From: Mesorhizobium alhagi CCNWXJ12-2
GTDB taxonomy: Bacteria > Pseudomonadota > Alphaproteobacteria > Rhizobiales > Rhizobiaceae
Assembly (NCBI RefSeq): GCF_000236565.1
Contig: NZ_AHAM01000045.1
Span: 1-40,358 of the forward strand
Direction of reading: 5' to 3'
DNA: 40,358 bases
Shown: positions 33,825-40,358 of the stretch, in pieces
Layout: every line of letters begins with the position of its first letter
Position numbering within the stretch: the stretch's first letter is position 1
Made by a program: the position numbers and the translations under genes
The notes under the pieces: generated by a model
The model's database searches: none
The model's input: only the letters and a program-made list of their open reading frames with translations
Told to the model about the DNA's origin: nothing

Positions 33825-34748
33825 CTACGCCGCGACCCGGGATGCGGGCCGGGCGTTCAGCGCGAACAGGCCCGCACCGATGATGAGCGCCGCGCCGACG
33901 ACTGTCGTTTCCCGCGGTATTTCGGCGAAGAACAGAATGCCCCAAAGCGGCGTCCACAATATGCCGGTATATTCGAACGTTGCGACGCTGTTGGCCGGTG
34001 CCAGCCGGTAGGCCTGGCTGAGCAGGATCATCCCGACCGGCGCGACAAAGCCGCACGCGCCCATCATCAGGAGATCGCCCGTCGCCGGCCAAACCCAGGG
34101 CCGCACGAGAAACTGCAGGCTTGGATGGGCGGCGTTCTCTATCCCGGCGGAGGCGAAAAGGCCCGCCGCGAGCGTTGCGCCGACCAGATAGACTGCGTTC
34201 TGGTAGAATGTCATGACCGTCGAGGATTCCGTATCGCCGAGCTTACGCGCCATCAGTTGCGAAAGGGCGTAGAGAGCCGCCGAAGCAAGCGACAGCAGCG
34301 CCGCCCAGTCGAACAGGCCCGCGCCGGGCCGCAGCATCACCAGCACCCCGGCCAGGCCGACCAGCACGGTGGCCAGCGTCTGCCGGGAGACACGCTCGCC
34401 GAGATAGGGACCTGCCATCGCCATGATGAACAGAGGGGCCATGAAATACAGCGCAATCGCTTCTGCGAGCGGCAGGGCGGCTACGGCCAGGTAGTAGGCG
34501 GTGTAGGAGGAAAACAGGATCGTCGCCCGCAGGGTCAACAGGAGGAAGCGCCGCGAAAACAGCGCACCAAGCCCGACATCCATGTGCACGACCGCAAGCA
34601 GGATCGGCAACGCGACGATCGACCGGATCGCCATCACCTGGGTGAGGGGATAGGCGCCCGAAACCGCCTTGATCAGCGGGTCCTGCAGTGAGAACACCAG
34701 AACCCCGAAGCAGAGGCTGACGATGCCGAGGGTAGTGCGGTTCTGCAT
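33825..34748 (-). CDS. DMT-superfamily (EamA) transporter
   Basis: A 307-residue inner-membrane protein with about ten segments in two EamA repeats. Conserved blocks include LQDPLIKAVSGAYPLTQVMAIRS, AEAIALYFMAPLFIMAMA and ANSVATFEYTGILWTPLWGILFFAEIP. The start at 34748 (MQNRTTLGI) has a GCAGGGA box upstream. It is divergent from a LysR regulator with a palindrome between, so that regulator probably controls it. Substrate unknown. Confidence 0.9.
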   Translation of the reverse strand: MQNRTTLGIVSLCFGVLVFSLQDPLIKAVSGAYPLTQVMAIRSIVALPILLAVVHMDVGLGALFSRRFLLLTLRATILFSSYTAYYLAVAALPLAEAIALYFMAPLFIMAMAGPYLGERVSRQTLATVLVGLAGVLVMLRPGAGLFDWAALLSLASAALYALSQLMARKLGDTESSTVMTFYQNAVYLVGATLAAGLFASAGIENAAHPSLQFLVRPWVWPATGDLLMMGACGFVAPVGMILLSQAYRLAPANSVATFEYTGILWTPLWGILFFAEIPRETTVVGAALIIGAGLFALNARPASRVAA

Positions 34749-34902
34749 TGATCCCTGCCGACGAGCGTGTTGGACGAAATATTGCCCCGCCCCCGTTGCC
34801 GGAGACACTTTTGTGGCGCCACCAGCTACGACCGGCCAAAAAGAACCCGCGGCCGGTTTCGGCAGCGGGCTTGAGTGAGGAAAGGCGACTATCGCTCGTC
34901 GA

Positions 34903-34950
34903 TTGACATGTTGCCAACGAATAGGAATGATGCCTGTCATCAGCATTCCT
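34903..34950 (+). promoter_or_regulatory. lysR promoter and inverted repeat
   Basis: TTGACA (34903-34908) is followed after 17 bases by AATGAT (34926-34931), a good sigma-70 promoter for the LysR gene at 34965. AGGAATG (34923-34929) and CATTCCT (34944-34950) form an inverted repeat across the -10 and start site, placed for autorepression. LysR proteins usually bind dyads in such divergent gaps. The role is inferred. Confidence 0.5.
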
Positions 34951-34964
34951 TATGATGCGCGGGC

Positions 34965-35837
34965 ATGGGCATTCATCTCGACAGCGATCTTTTGCGAACA
35001 TTCGTGGCCGTTGCCGAGACGGGCAATTTCACGCGCGCCGCCGACCAGGTCAGGCGCACGCAGTCCGCGGTTTCCATGCAGATCAAACGGCTCGAGGAGA
35101 CCGTCGGGGCAGCGCTTTTCGAGCGCGGTCCGCGCGGCGTGCTCCTCACCCGCAAGGGCAGTGAGTTGATCGCCAATGCGCGCCGCATCGTGGCCCTCCT
35201 CGATGAGACGGCGGCGTCGCTCCATACTGCGCCGCTCGACGGGCCGGTGCGGATCGGCATTCCGGAGGAGTACAGCTATTCGATCCTCGCCAAGGCGCTC
35301 GGGGCCTTTTCGAGGCGGCATTCGAAGGTCGAGATCACGGTCAAATACGCCCATTCGGCCAGCCAGATGGTCGCGCTCGCCAATGGCGAACTCGACCTCG
35401 CTGTCGTGTTCGAATGGCAGGACTATTCGGAGGGTGAGGTCCTGATGCGCGACCCGACTGTATGGGTCACCTCGACGCTGCATTCCGCGCATGAGGAGAC
35501 GCCATTGCCGGTGGCGCTCTACAGCCGCGCCGGCTGGTGCAAGGATTTCGCCATTAAATCGCTGGAGCAGAGCGGCCTTGCCTACCGCATCGCCTATACC
35601 AGCGACACCACCGGCGGGCTGAAGCTTGCCGTCGCATCCGGCCTGGCCGTGGCGCCGTTGTCGCGCAGCAACATTCCCGCCGATTGCCGCGAACTGACCA
35701 CCGCCGACGGGTTTGGTGACATCGATTCCTCCAACGTCGTGCTCCACCGCGCGGCCGGCGCGCGCAGCGAGGCAATAGACGGCATGGCCGACGCGATCCG
35801 CGAGGCGTTTTCGTCGCAGGTGGTGGCCATCGTATAA
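34965..35837 (+). CDS. LysR-family transcriptional regulator
   Basis: A 290-residue LysR protein. The N-terminal winged helix-turn-helix (about residues 5-65) reads LLRTFVAVAETGNFTRAADQVRRTQSAVSMQIKRLEETVGAALFERGPRG. The C-terminal effector-binding domain starts near 90 (VRIGIPEEYSYSILAKALGAF). The inducer is unknown. It is divergent from the DMT transporter, the most likely target. The start is set by the family pattern; a weak ribosome-binding site is seen. Confidence 0.93.
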   Translation: MGIHLDSDLLRTFVAVAETGNFTRAADQVRRTQSAVSMQIKRLEETVGAALFERGPRGVLLTRKGSELIANARRIVALLDETAASLHTAPLDGPVRIGIPEEYSYSILAKALGAFSRRHSKVEITVKYAHSASQMVALANGELDLAVVFEWQDYSEGEVLMRDPTVWVTSTLHSAHEETPLPVALYSRAGWCKDFAIKSLEQSGLAYRIAYTSDTTGGLKLAVASGLAVAPLSRSNIPADCRELTTADGFGDIDSSNVVLHRAAGARSEAIDGMADAIREAFSSQVVAIV

Positions 35838-35853
35838 GTTCCTCCCGACACCG

Positions 35854-35877
35854 CTCCTGACAGAGAGCTGTCAGGAG
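35854..35877 (+). repeat. Perfect 10-bp hairpin between lysR and GST genes
   Basis: CTCCTGACAG, loop AGAG, CTGTCAGGAG: ten perfect pairs. It lies 17 bases after the lysR stop and 47 before the GST start. There is no T run after it, so it is not a standard intrinsic terminator. It may be a processing or stability signal, a dispersed mini-repeat, or an operator. Confidence 0.7.
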
Positions 35878-35923
35878 GCGCCTGCTATGCCTAGATTGTC
35901 GAGCTGCTTGCAAGGAGATGACG

Positions 35924-36538
35924 ATGATCAAATTCTACCATGCGCCCTGGTCCCGCTCGTCCAGCGTCCACTGGCTTCTGGAGGAGTTGGGCCAGCCCTT
36001 CGAGATCGAGCCGGTGGACATACGCGCGCCGGGCGGTGTGCCGGAGGGCTACCGCGAGATCCAGCCCAACAAGAAGGTGCCGGCAATCGTCGATGACGGC
36101 ACGGTCGTCACCGAGCGCGCCGCGATCTGTCTCTATCTCACCGAAAAATTCCCGGAGGCCGGGCTGGCGCCGGCGGTCGGCGACGACAACCGCGCGACCT
36201 TTTTGACCTGGCTTGTCTATTGCGATTCCGTGTTCGATCCGTGCGTGGCCGCGCGGGCGCAGGGCTGGGAATATGTTGCCAACAATTTCTCGTTCGGCGC
36301 CTTCGACGACATGGTTCGCAATCTGGAAAAGACGCTCGCCGAACGGCCCTACATCGCCGGCGAAAAATTCACCGCCGCCGATACGCAACTCGGCAGCGGC
36401 ATCCACTTCGCCACCCATATTCTTGGCGTGCTGCCGAAGAAACAGGTTTTCGACGATTATCTCGGCCGCGTCACGGCCCGCCCGGCCTTCCAGCGCTTCA
36501 TGGCGAAGGACGCGGCGGCGATGGGCGGTAGTGCATGA
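35924..36538 (+). CDS. Glutathione S-transferase family protein
   Basis: A 204-residue GST from ATG 35924 (MIKFYHAPWSRSSSVHWLLEELG). AAGGAG at 35912-35917 is six bases before this ATG, whereas it directly abuts the alternative ATG at 35918. The thioredoxin-like domain has IQPNKKVPAIVDDGTVVTERAAICLYLTEKF. The C-terminal helices contain ERPYIAGEKFTAADTQLG. Substrate unknown; probably detoxification or thiol homeostasis. Confidence 0.9.
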   Translation: MIKFYHAPWSRSSSVHWLLEELGQPFEIEPVDIRAPGGVPEGYREIQPNKKVPAIVDDGTVVTERAAICLYLTEKFPEAGLAPAVGDDNRATFLTWLVYCDSVFDPCVAARAQGWEYVANNFSFGAFDDMVRNLEKTLAERPYIAGEKFTAADTQLGSGIHFATHILGVLPKKQVFDDYLGRVTARPAFQRFMAKDAAAMGGSA

Positions 36539-36571
36539 CAGGCATGCGCCTGCGGACTCTGTCGGCCCTGC

Positions 36572-36838
36572 TTACGACAATGCGCGCGGACGATCCTCGT
36601 AATATTCCAAGCTCGCGCTGTCGAATTCGATAGCGGCGCCCCTCAGTATCGCGCGCTCCGCCAGTTTCTCGACAATGTCCTCCAGGGCGACGTTTTCCAC
36701 CTCGTTCCGCTTTCGGATTTGCTCGGCCAGAACGGAAATGTTGGCAATTCCGAAGTCGCGGATCGCAAACTCCAGAGTCCGGACAATATCCTCGTTCAAT
36801 CGGTTGGAGAATGTCGTCTTCATGGCTTCACCATTCAT
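36572..36838 (-). CDS. Small protein of unknown function
   Basis: An 88-residue protein if it starts at ATG 36838 (MNGEAMKTTF, with a GGAAAG box), or 83 from ATG 36823. It is mostly helical and charged (LNEDIVRTLEFAIRDFGI, LAEQIRKRNEVENVALEDIVEKLAERAIL). I do not recognise it. Composition is AT-richer than flanking genes. A good promoter lies upstream at 36895-36923, supporting expression. Confidence 0.55.
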   Translation of the reverse strand: MNGEAMKTTFSNRLNEDIVRTLEFAIRDFGIANISVLAEQIRKRNEVENVALEDIVEKLAERAILRGAAIEFDSASLEYYEDRPRALS

Positions 36839-36894
36839 AAGCTGCTTTCCAGAGCATGCGCCCATACTTCCGCCAAATCAAGGATGCGTAAAAA

Positions 36895-36923
36895 ATTATT
36901 TAATAAAAACAAATAGTTAGCAA
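36895..36923 (-). promoter_or_regulatory. Candidate promoter for the small protein at 36572-36838
   Basis: On the minus strand TTGCTA (36923-36918), 17 AT-rich bases, then AATAAT (36900-36895), which matches five of six -10 positions. The predicted start site is 50-65 bases before the gene. Confidence 0.45.
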
Positions 36924-37072
36924 TCAAATACATTGAGGGCATGAGCGCCAAACCTGCTATCGCCGCTTGACGCAAATTTCGCACTTTCGCCCCCCAAGTA
37001 GCTTCTTGCTAAAAAGACGCCGGATACCTAAGTTACTAACTCTATGGCTTTGTCTTGATTTGAGGATGGGAC

Positions 37073-37315
37073 ATGTCACAGCTTGAGCGAGCCGAGCGCT
37101 TGCAGATCATGTTGAATGCCGAGGAACTCGAGGCTCTGGAAAACTGGCGGTTCGAGAAACGTATGCCGAGCAGGGCGGCGGCGGTACGAGAGTTGCTGCG
37201 CCGCGGCCTCACGGCTGATGGGTTCATCACCGCCGGAACGGGTGTCAAATCCCAGGATTTCGGCGTGGTGCCGACCACCGGCATTGATCCGGGCGACGGT
37301 CCCGAACCGGCATAG
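37073..37315 (+). CDS. Small ribbon-helix-helix-like protein
   Basis: An 80-residue protein with a GAGGA box seven bases before the ATG. Residues 8-46 (RLQIMLNAEELEALENWRFEKRMPSRAAAVRELLRRGL) fit a ribbon-helix-helix DNA-binding fold of the kind seen in antitoxins and small regulators. A Gly/Pro-rich tail follows. No partner toxin is adjacent. Function unknown; DNA binding is inferred from the pattern. Confidence 0.65.
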   Translation: MSQLERAERLQIMLNAEELEALENWRFEKRMPSRAAAVRELLRRGLTADGFITAGTGVKSQDFGVVPTTGIDPGDGPEPA

Positions 37316-37387
37316 TTCCGAGAACCGGGATAGCGCCATCAGGCCATGAGCCGAGCCGGTTTCGGCGTGCGGGCTTATCCGGATGAA

Positions 37388-37789
37388 TCAACCAGCTTTC
37401 GGCTTCGGCCGGCGCTGGTATTCCGCCGTCTCCTCGAAGAAGTGCAGCCGGTTGCCGAACGGATCGGTGACCGACACTTCGCGCGTCTTCCACGGCGTCT
37501 CCTCCAGGCCGGGCTTGGCGAAGCGATAGTCGCTGGCCCGCAATTCGCGATGCAGGCCGGCGATGTCCTGGACGCGGATGCGAACGGCCGAGCCCGGCGA
37601 GGCGTCGCCATAATGCTCGCTCAGATGCAGCGCGCAACCGTCGCGCGCGACTTCCATGTAGAGCGGCGAGTTCTCCCCGAAGCGGTGCTCCCACTCAACC
37701 TCGAAGCCGAGGAAGCCGACATAGAATTCGTGCGCCTTGGCGATATCGAAGATACGCAGGATGGGCGTGACCGCGCCGAGGGTGGGCAT
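37388..37789 (-). CDS. VOC/glyoxalase-superfamily protein (bleomycin-resistance-like)
   Basis: A 133-residue protein of the vicinal oxygen chelate fold with paired beta-alpha-beta-beta-beta modules. Marks are AVTPILRIFDIAKAHEFYVGFLGFEVEWEHRFG, LYMEVARDGCALHLSEHYGDASPG and VSVTDPFGNRLHFFEE. This is the glyoxalase/bleomycin-resistance branch in which the protein often binds rather than converts its ligand. No resistance role can be read from sequence alone. It lies 82 bases after the DUF4175-type gene on the same strand. Confidence 0.88.
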   Translation of the reverse strand: MPTLGAVTPILRIFDIAKAHEFYVGFLGFEVEWEHRFGENSPLYMEVARDGCALHLSEHYGDASPGSAVRIRVQDIAGLHRELRASDYRFAKPGLEETPWKTREVSVTDPFGNRLHFFEETAEYQRRPKPKAG

Positions 37790-37871
37790 GGGCGATGATC
37801 CTGGATTGTGACTGCCGGTCGGGGTTCAGGTCAGATCGAGTCGCCATTTGCAGGCAGGCCCCACACTGAAT

Positions 37872-40358
37872 TCAATTCAGCTCCAGCAGCCGCTCAAGAT
37901 ATTCCTTCTCCAGCGCCGGCGATAGTGCATTGCCGAGCCGCTTGCGGATGGCTTCGAGGATCTGGCGGGCGCGCTGCACGTCGATCTCGTCGGGCACCTC
38001 GACCGAATTGCCGAAATCCGGGCCGGTGGTGGCGCGCGGGCGGCCGAGCGGGTCGCGATCGGCGTTCTGCTGGCGGCCACCTTCCTGGCCTTCGCCCTGG
38101 TCGCCCTGCATCGCCTGCTGCATCTGCTGCATCATGTCCTGGGCGCCTCTGCGCAGCGCCTCCAGCGCACGGCCCTGCTCGCCGACCGCGCGTTCGCCCT
38201 CGCCTTCGCCGAGCGCGCCTTCGGCCTCGCCCATCGCCTCGCCGGCCTCGCCAAATCCTTCGCCGGGCTGGATGCCCATGCCTTCGAGACCCTTCATCAG
38301 GCCTTCAAGATCGCCCTGCAACTGGCCCTGGCCTTCCTGGAGTTGCTTCAGCGCCTCGGCGAATTCCTCGGGCGTCATGCCAGGCTGCTGGCCGCCGGGC
38401 TGCTGTCCCTGCCCCTGCTGGCCTTGCTGGCCTTGTTGGCCTTGCTGACCTTGTTGGCCCTGTTCGCCATTCTGCCCGCGCTGCTGCTGGCCGCGCTGCA
38501 TCTGGTCCATGCGGAAGGTCTCGTTCATCATCTCCTGCTGGCGGCGCATGATCTCGCCCAGCTTGTCCATCTGCTGGCGCATCTCGCTCTGCTGGCCGTT
38601 CTGTCCCTGCTGCTGTTGCTGGCGGCCGGCTTGCAGATTGTTCATCATGTCCTGAAGCTGCGCCAGAAGGTCCTTGGCCTGCTCGCGGTTGCCGGATTTC
38701 GCCAGATTCTCGATCTGGTCCATCATCCGTTCGAGATCGCTCTGGCGAAGTTCCTGACCCGGCTGCATTTCCGGCATTGCGAGGTTCGGGTCGCGCGCAG
38801 CGCGCTCGGCGAATTCGCGCAGGAATTCGTTCATCGCCTCGCGCAGTTCCTTCATCAGCTTGTCGATTTCCTCGTCGCTGGCGCCGTCCTCCAGCGCCTG
38901 CTTGAGCGCTTCCTGCGCCTGGCGCAGCCGCTTCTCGGCCGCCGAGAGGTCGCCGTCCTCGATCTGCAGCGCCATCTGCCAGAGATAGTCGGCAACCTCG
39001 CGCAACTGGTCGTCGGTCGACGCCATTTCGAGCTTGGTGCGGCCGGTCATGATGCCGAGATAGTGCGACAGGTTTTCGAACGTGTCTTCCGGCCGCAGCG
39101 TGACCGCATCGATAAGCTCGATCACATGGGGCACACGGTTGGCGTCCAGCGACATGATCTTGCGCCATTCCACGACCGCCCTGGCGAGCGGGTTGGAGAA
39201 AGGCCGCTCCGGCAGCGCAATCGTCTTGGTCTCGCTGGTCGCCTCCTGGCCGGCATGGTCGACCGCCTTCAGCGTCAGCTCCACGCCCGAACCGGCCCAG
39301 ACATGCTCGGTCAGATCGCGGTTCGCCTTGCCGGCGACGCTGCCGCGGCGCGGAATGGCCAGCGGCATTTCCGGCGCCTTGTAGAGCGGCCGCGCGCCTT
39401 CGGCGGGTTTTTCGGTCAGCGCGAACTCGGCTCTGGCCGAGGCCGCGCCGTAATCGTCCTCGATTTCGTAATGGAGCTCGAACGCGCCGTTCACAGCGCG
39501 CTTCGGCTCGTCGGAGAAGCGGATCACCGGCGCCTGATCCGGTATCACGGTGAAAGCCCAGCTTTCGAGCTCATCCTCGCCCGAGCGCAGCGCCAGCACG
39601 CCGTCGCTGGCAAGCTTCGCCGCGAACTGCCGCGCTCCGGCGTTGACGCCGTCGGCCGCCGGCTTCGGCGCATCGGCGGCGGGTGTTCCGGTGGCTGGCG
39701 CGCCAGCGGGCGCGATCTCGCGCATATTGCCAACTGCGTCGGTGAACACCAGGGCCTCGTCGCCAGGGCCGCCGGTCACACGCAGGGTCAGGTCGCTGCC
39801 TTCCGGCACCGTCACCGGGCCCTGGGCGCGGTCGGCGTCGGCGGTCAGGAAGATCGGCGCCTTGCCGGTATAGGGCGGCGGCGTCACCCAGGCGTCGATG
39901 CGCGGCGGGATCGTCTCGCGCGCCGCATGCGCCCTGAAACCGTCGTCGAGGCTGCCGCCGAAGGGTCCGAACGAGAAAGCGAAAGCGACGAAGAGCAGCA
40001 GGGCTGCCGCGGCGCGAAGGCCCCACGGGTCACGCTCCGGCACGCGGGTGCGCGGCAGGTCGCCGCCGACCCCGCCGAGGCGCTCGGCCATGCGCTTCTG
40101 GTGCTCGCGCCACAGCGCCTGCGAGAAATTGGTTTCCTTGCCACTCAGCCGGTCCGTCTGCACCAGAACGGGCGTATGCTGGAGTTCATTGGCCGCCTCG
40201 ATGCGCCGGTCGATCTCGGCCGGCGTCGGCTTTTTGAAGAAGCGCAGCGGATAGAGCGAGGCCAGTGCCGCCAGCGCCAGCAGCGCCAGCACCGCGAAAC
40301 GGGCGATGTCGGGCATGATCCGGAAAACGCCGAGCCAGGAGAGGCTGGCGAACAAGCC
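37872..40358 (-). CDS. TIGR02302/DUF4175-family large membrane protein, 5' end outside window
   Basis: The frame is open to the window edge, giving at least 828 residues; the true N-terminus lies beyond 40358. Membrane segments lie near the visible N-terminus (MPDIARFAVLALLALAALASLY and AAAALLLFVAFAFSFGPFG). A periplasmic-type beta region with PPRIDAWVTPPPYTGKAPIFL follows, then a long helical, Gln/Glu-rich region and a low-complexity Gly-Gln tract, ending EVPDEIDVQRARQILEAIRKRLG...YLERLLELN. This matches the TIGR02302 family of alphaproteobacteria, of unknown function and probably envelope-located. Confidence 0.88.
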   Translation of the reverse strand, partial: GLFASLSWLGVFRIMPDIARFAVLALLALAALASLYPLRFFKKPTPAEIDRRIEAANELQHTPVLVQTDRLSGKETNFSQALWREHQKRMAERLGGVGGDLPRTRVPERDPWGLRAAAALLLFVAFAFSFGPFGGSLDDGFRAHAARETIPPRIDAWVTPPPYTGKAPIFLTADADRAQGPVTVPEGSDLTLRVTGGPGDEALVFTDAVGNMREIAPAGAPATGTPAADAPKPAADGVNAGARQFAAKLASDGVLALRSGEDELESWAFTVIPDQAPVIRFSDEPKRAVNGAFELHYEIEDDYGAASARAEFALTEKPAEGARPLYKAPEMPLAIPRRGSVAGKANRDLTEHVWAGSGVELTLKAVDHAGQEATSETKTIALPERPFSNPLARAVVEWRKIMSLDANRVPHVIELIDAVTLRPEDTFENLSHYLGIMTGRTKLEMASTDDQLREVADYLWQMALQIEDGDLSAAEKRLRQAQEALKQALEDGASDEEIDKLMKELREAMNEFLREFAERAARDPNLAMPEMQPGQELRQSDLERMMDQIENLAKSGNREQAKDLLAQLQDMMNNLQAGRQQQQQGQNGQQSEMRQQMDKLGEIMRRQQEMMNETFRMDQMQRGQQQRGQNGEQGQQGQQGQQGQQGQQGQGQQPGGQQPGMTPEEFAEALKQLQEGQGQLQGDLEGLMKGLEGMGIQPGEGFGEAGEAMGEAEGALGEGEGERAVGEQGRALEALRRGAQDMMQQMQQAMQGDQGEGQEGGRQQNADRDPLGRPRATTGPDFGNSVEVPDEIDVQRARQILEAIRKRLGNALSPALEKEYLERLLELN
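38385..38490 (-). repeat. In-frame tandem 9-base repeats coding for Gly-Gln-Gln
   Basis: On the plus strand TTGCTGGCC/TTGTTGGCC-type units repeat, best seen at 38412-38462, with variants on both sides. They encode GQQ repeats in the large TIGR02302-type protein. Unit number is likely to vary between strains by slippage. Confidence 0.75.

Noticed and set aside
38385-38490. Tandem units as a CRISPR array or regulatory repeat
   Set aside because: They are short 9-base in-frame coding repeats without spacers, inside an intact gene.

Overview
The window looks like ordinary chromosomal DNA from an alphaproteobacterium of the order Hyphomicrobiales (Rhizobiales). A Mesorhizobium or Aminobacter relative is most likely. 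This rests on high GC, Mesorhizobium-like protein sequences, a SAM-II riboswitch in front of metA, the aerobic cobaltochelatase pair cobS/cobT, a CtrA-type box before ftsE, and palindromic intergenic repeats of the kind common in these genomes. Species assignment is inference; no search was run. No rRNA, tRNA, CRISPR array, prophage or insertion sequence was recognised. No gene-free stretch exceeds 300 bases; the longest are 15060-15306, 34749-34964, 22186-22400, 24465-24673 and 1029-1237.

Layout. 1-3360 (minus): a cut L,D-transpeptidase lipoprotein, accA, xerD and a 51-residue membrane protein. 3513-6344 (plus): aroK-aroB, a palindromic repeat, and a CNNM/CorC-like protein that lacks almost all of its membrane domain. 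6357-7049: a Phd/PIN toxin-antitoxin module with a visible promoter and operator. 7060-12294: bolA (minus), then a zinc-knuckle J-domain protein, cobS, cobT and a secreted phytase-like esterase whose reading frame runs through a palindromic repeat. 12275-15059: an HxlR regulator divergent from a membrane protein, then a spermidine-synthase-like protein, a queuosine precursor transporter behind a candidate preQ1 riboswitch, and rpmB. 15307-17675 (plus): DUF3108, an EamA exporter, YhhN. 17653-18854 (minus): a DUF985 cupin and gloB. 18961-20561 (plus): a methyltransferase and DUF1194. 20605-21169: a YafQ/DinJ toxin-antitoxin module with a perfect palindromic operator. 21247-24464: metA under a SAM-II riboswitch with a terminator, divergent from hisC-tyrC. 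24502-26490: a second copy of the first repeat, then GST, hpt and a membrane-anchored protein (minus). 26592-29988 (plus): CtrA-type box, ftsE-ftsX, YdcF, plsC. 30001-31735 (minus): an AT-richer nuclease-family gene and a ChaC-type cyclotransferase. 31847-37789: DUF2125, a diacylglycerol-kinase-like protein, a DMT transporter divergent from a LysR regulator, GST, two small unknowns and a VOC protein. 37872 to the end (minus): a large TIGR02302/DUF4175-type protein cut by the window edge.

Together the genes cover aromatic amino acids (aroK, aroB, tyrC, hisC), methionine with SAM feedback, queuosine precursor uptake, cobalamin cobalt insertion, cell division and envelope lipids, with two toxin-antitoxin modules between them. 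No clearly new defence or biosynthetic system is visible. The best leads are regulatory and structural: a preQ1-like aptamer whose predicted pseudoknot would pair with the start codon, a coding region running in frame through a palindromic repeat, the shortened CNNM protein, and the J-domain protein beside cobST.
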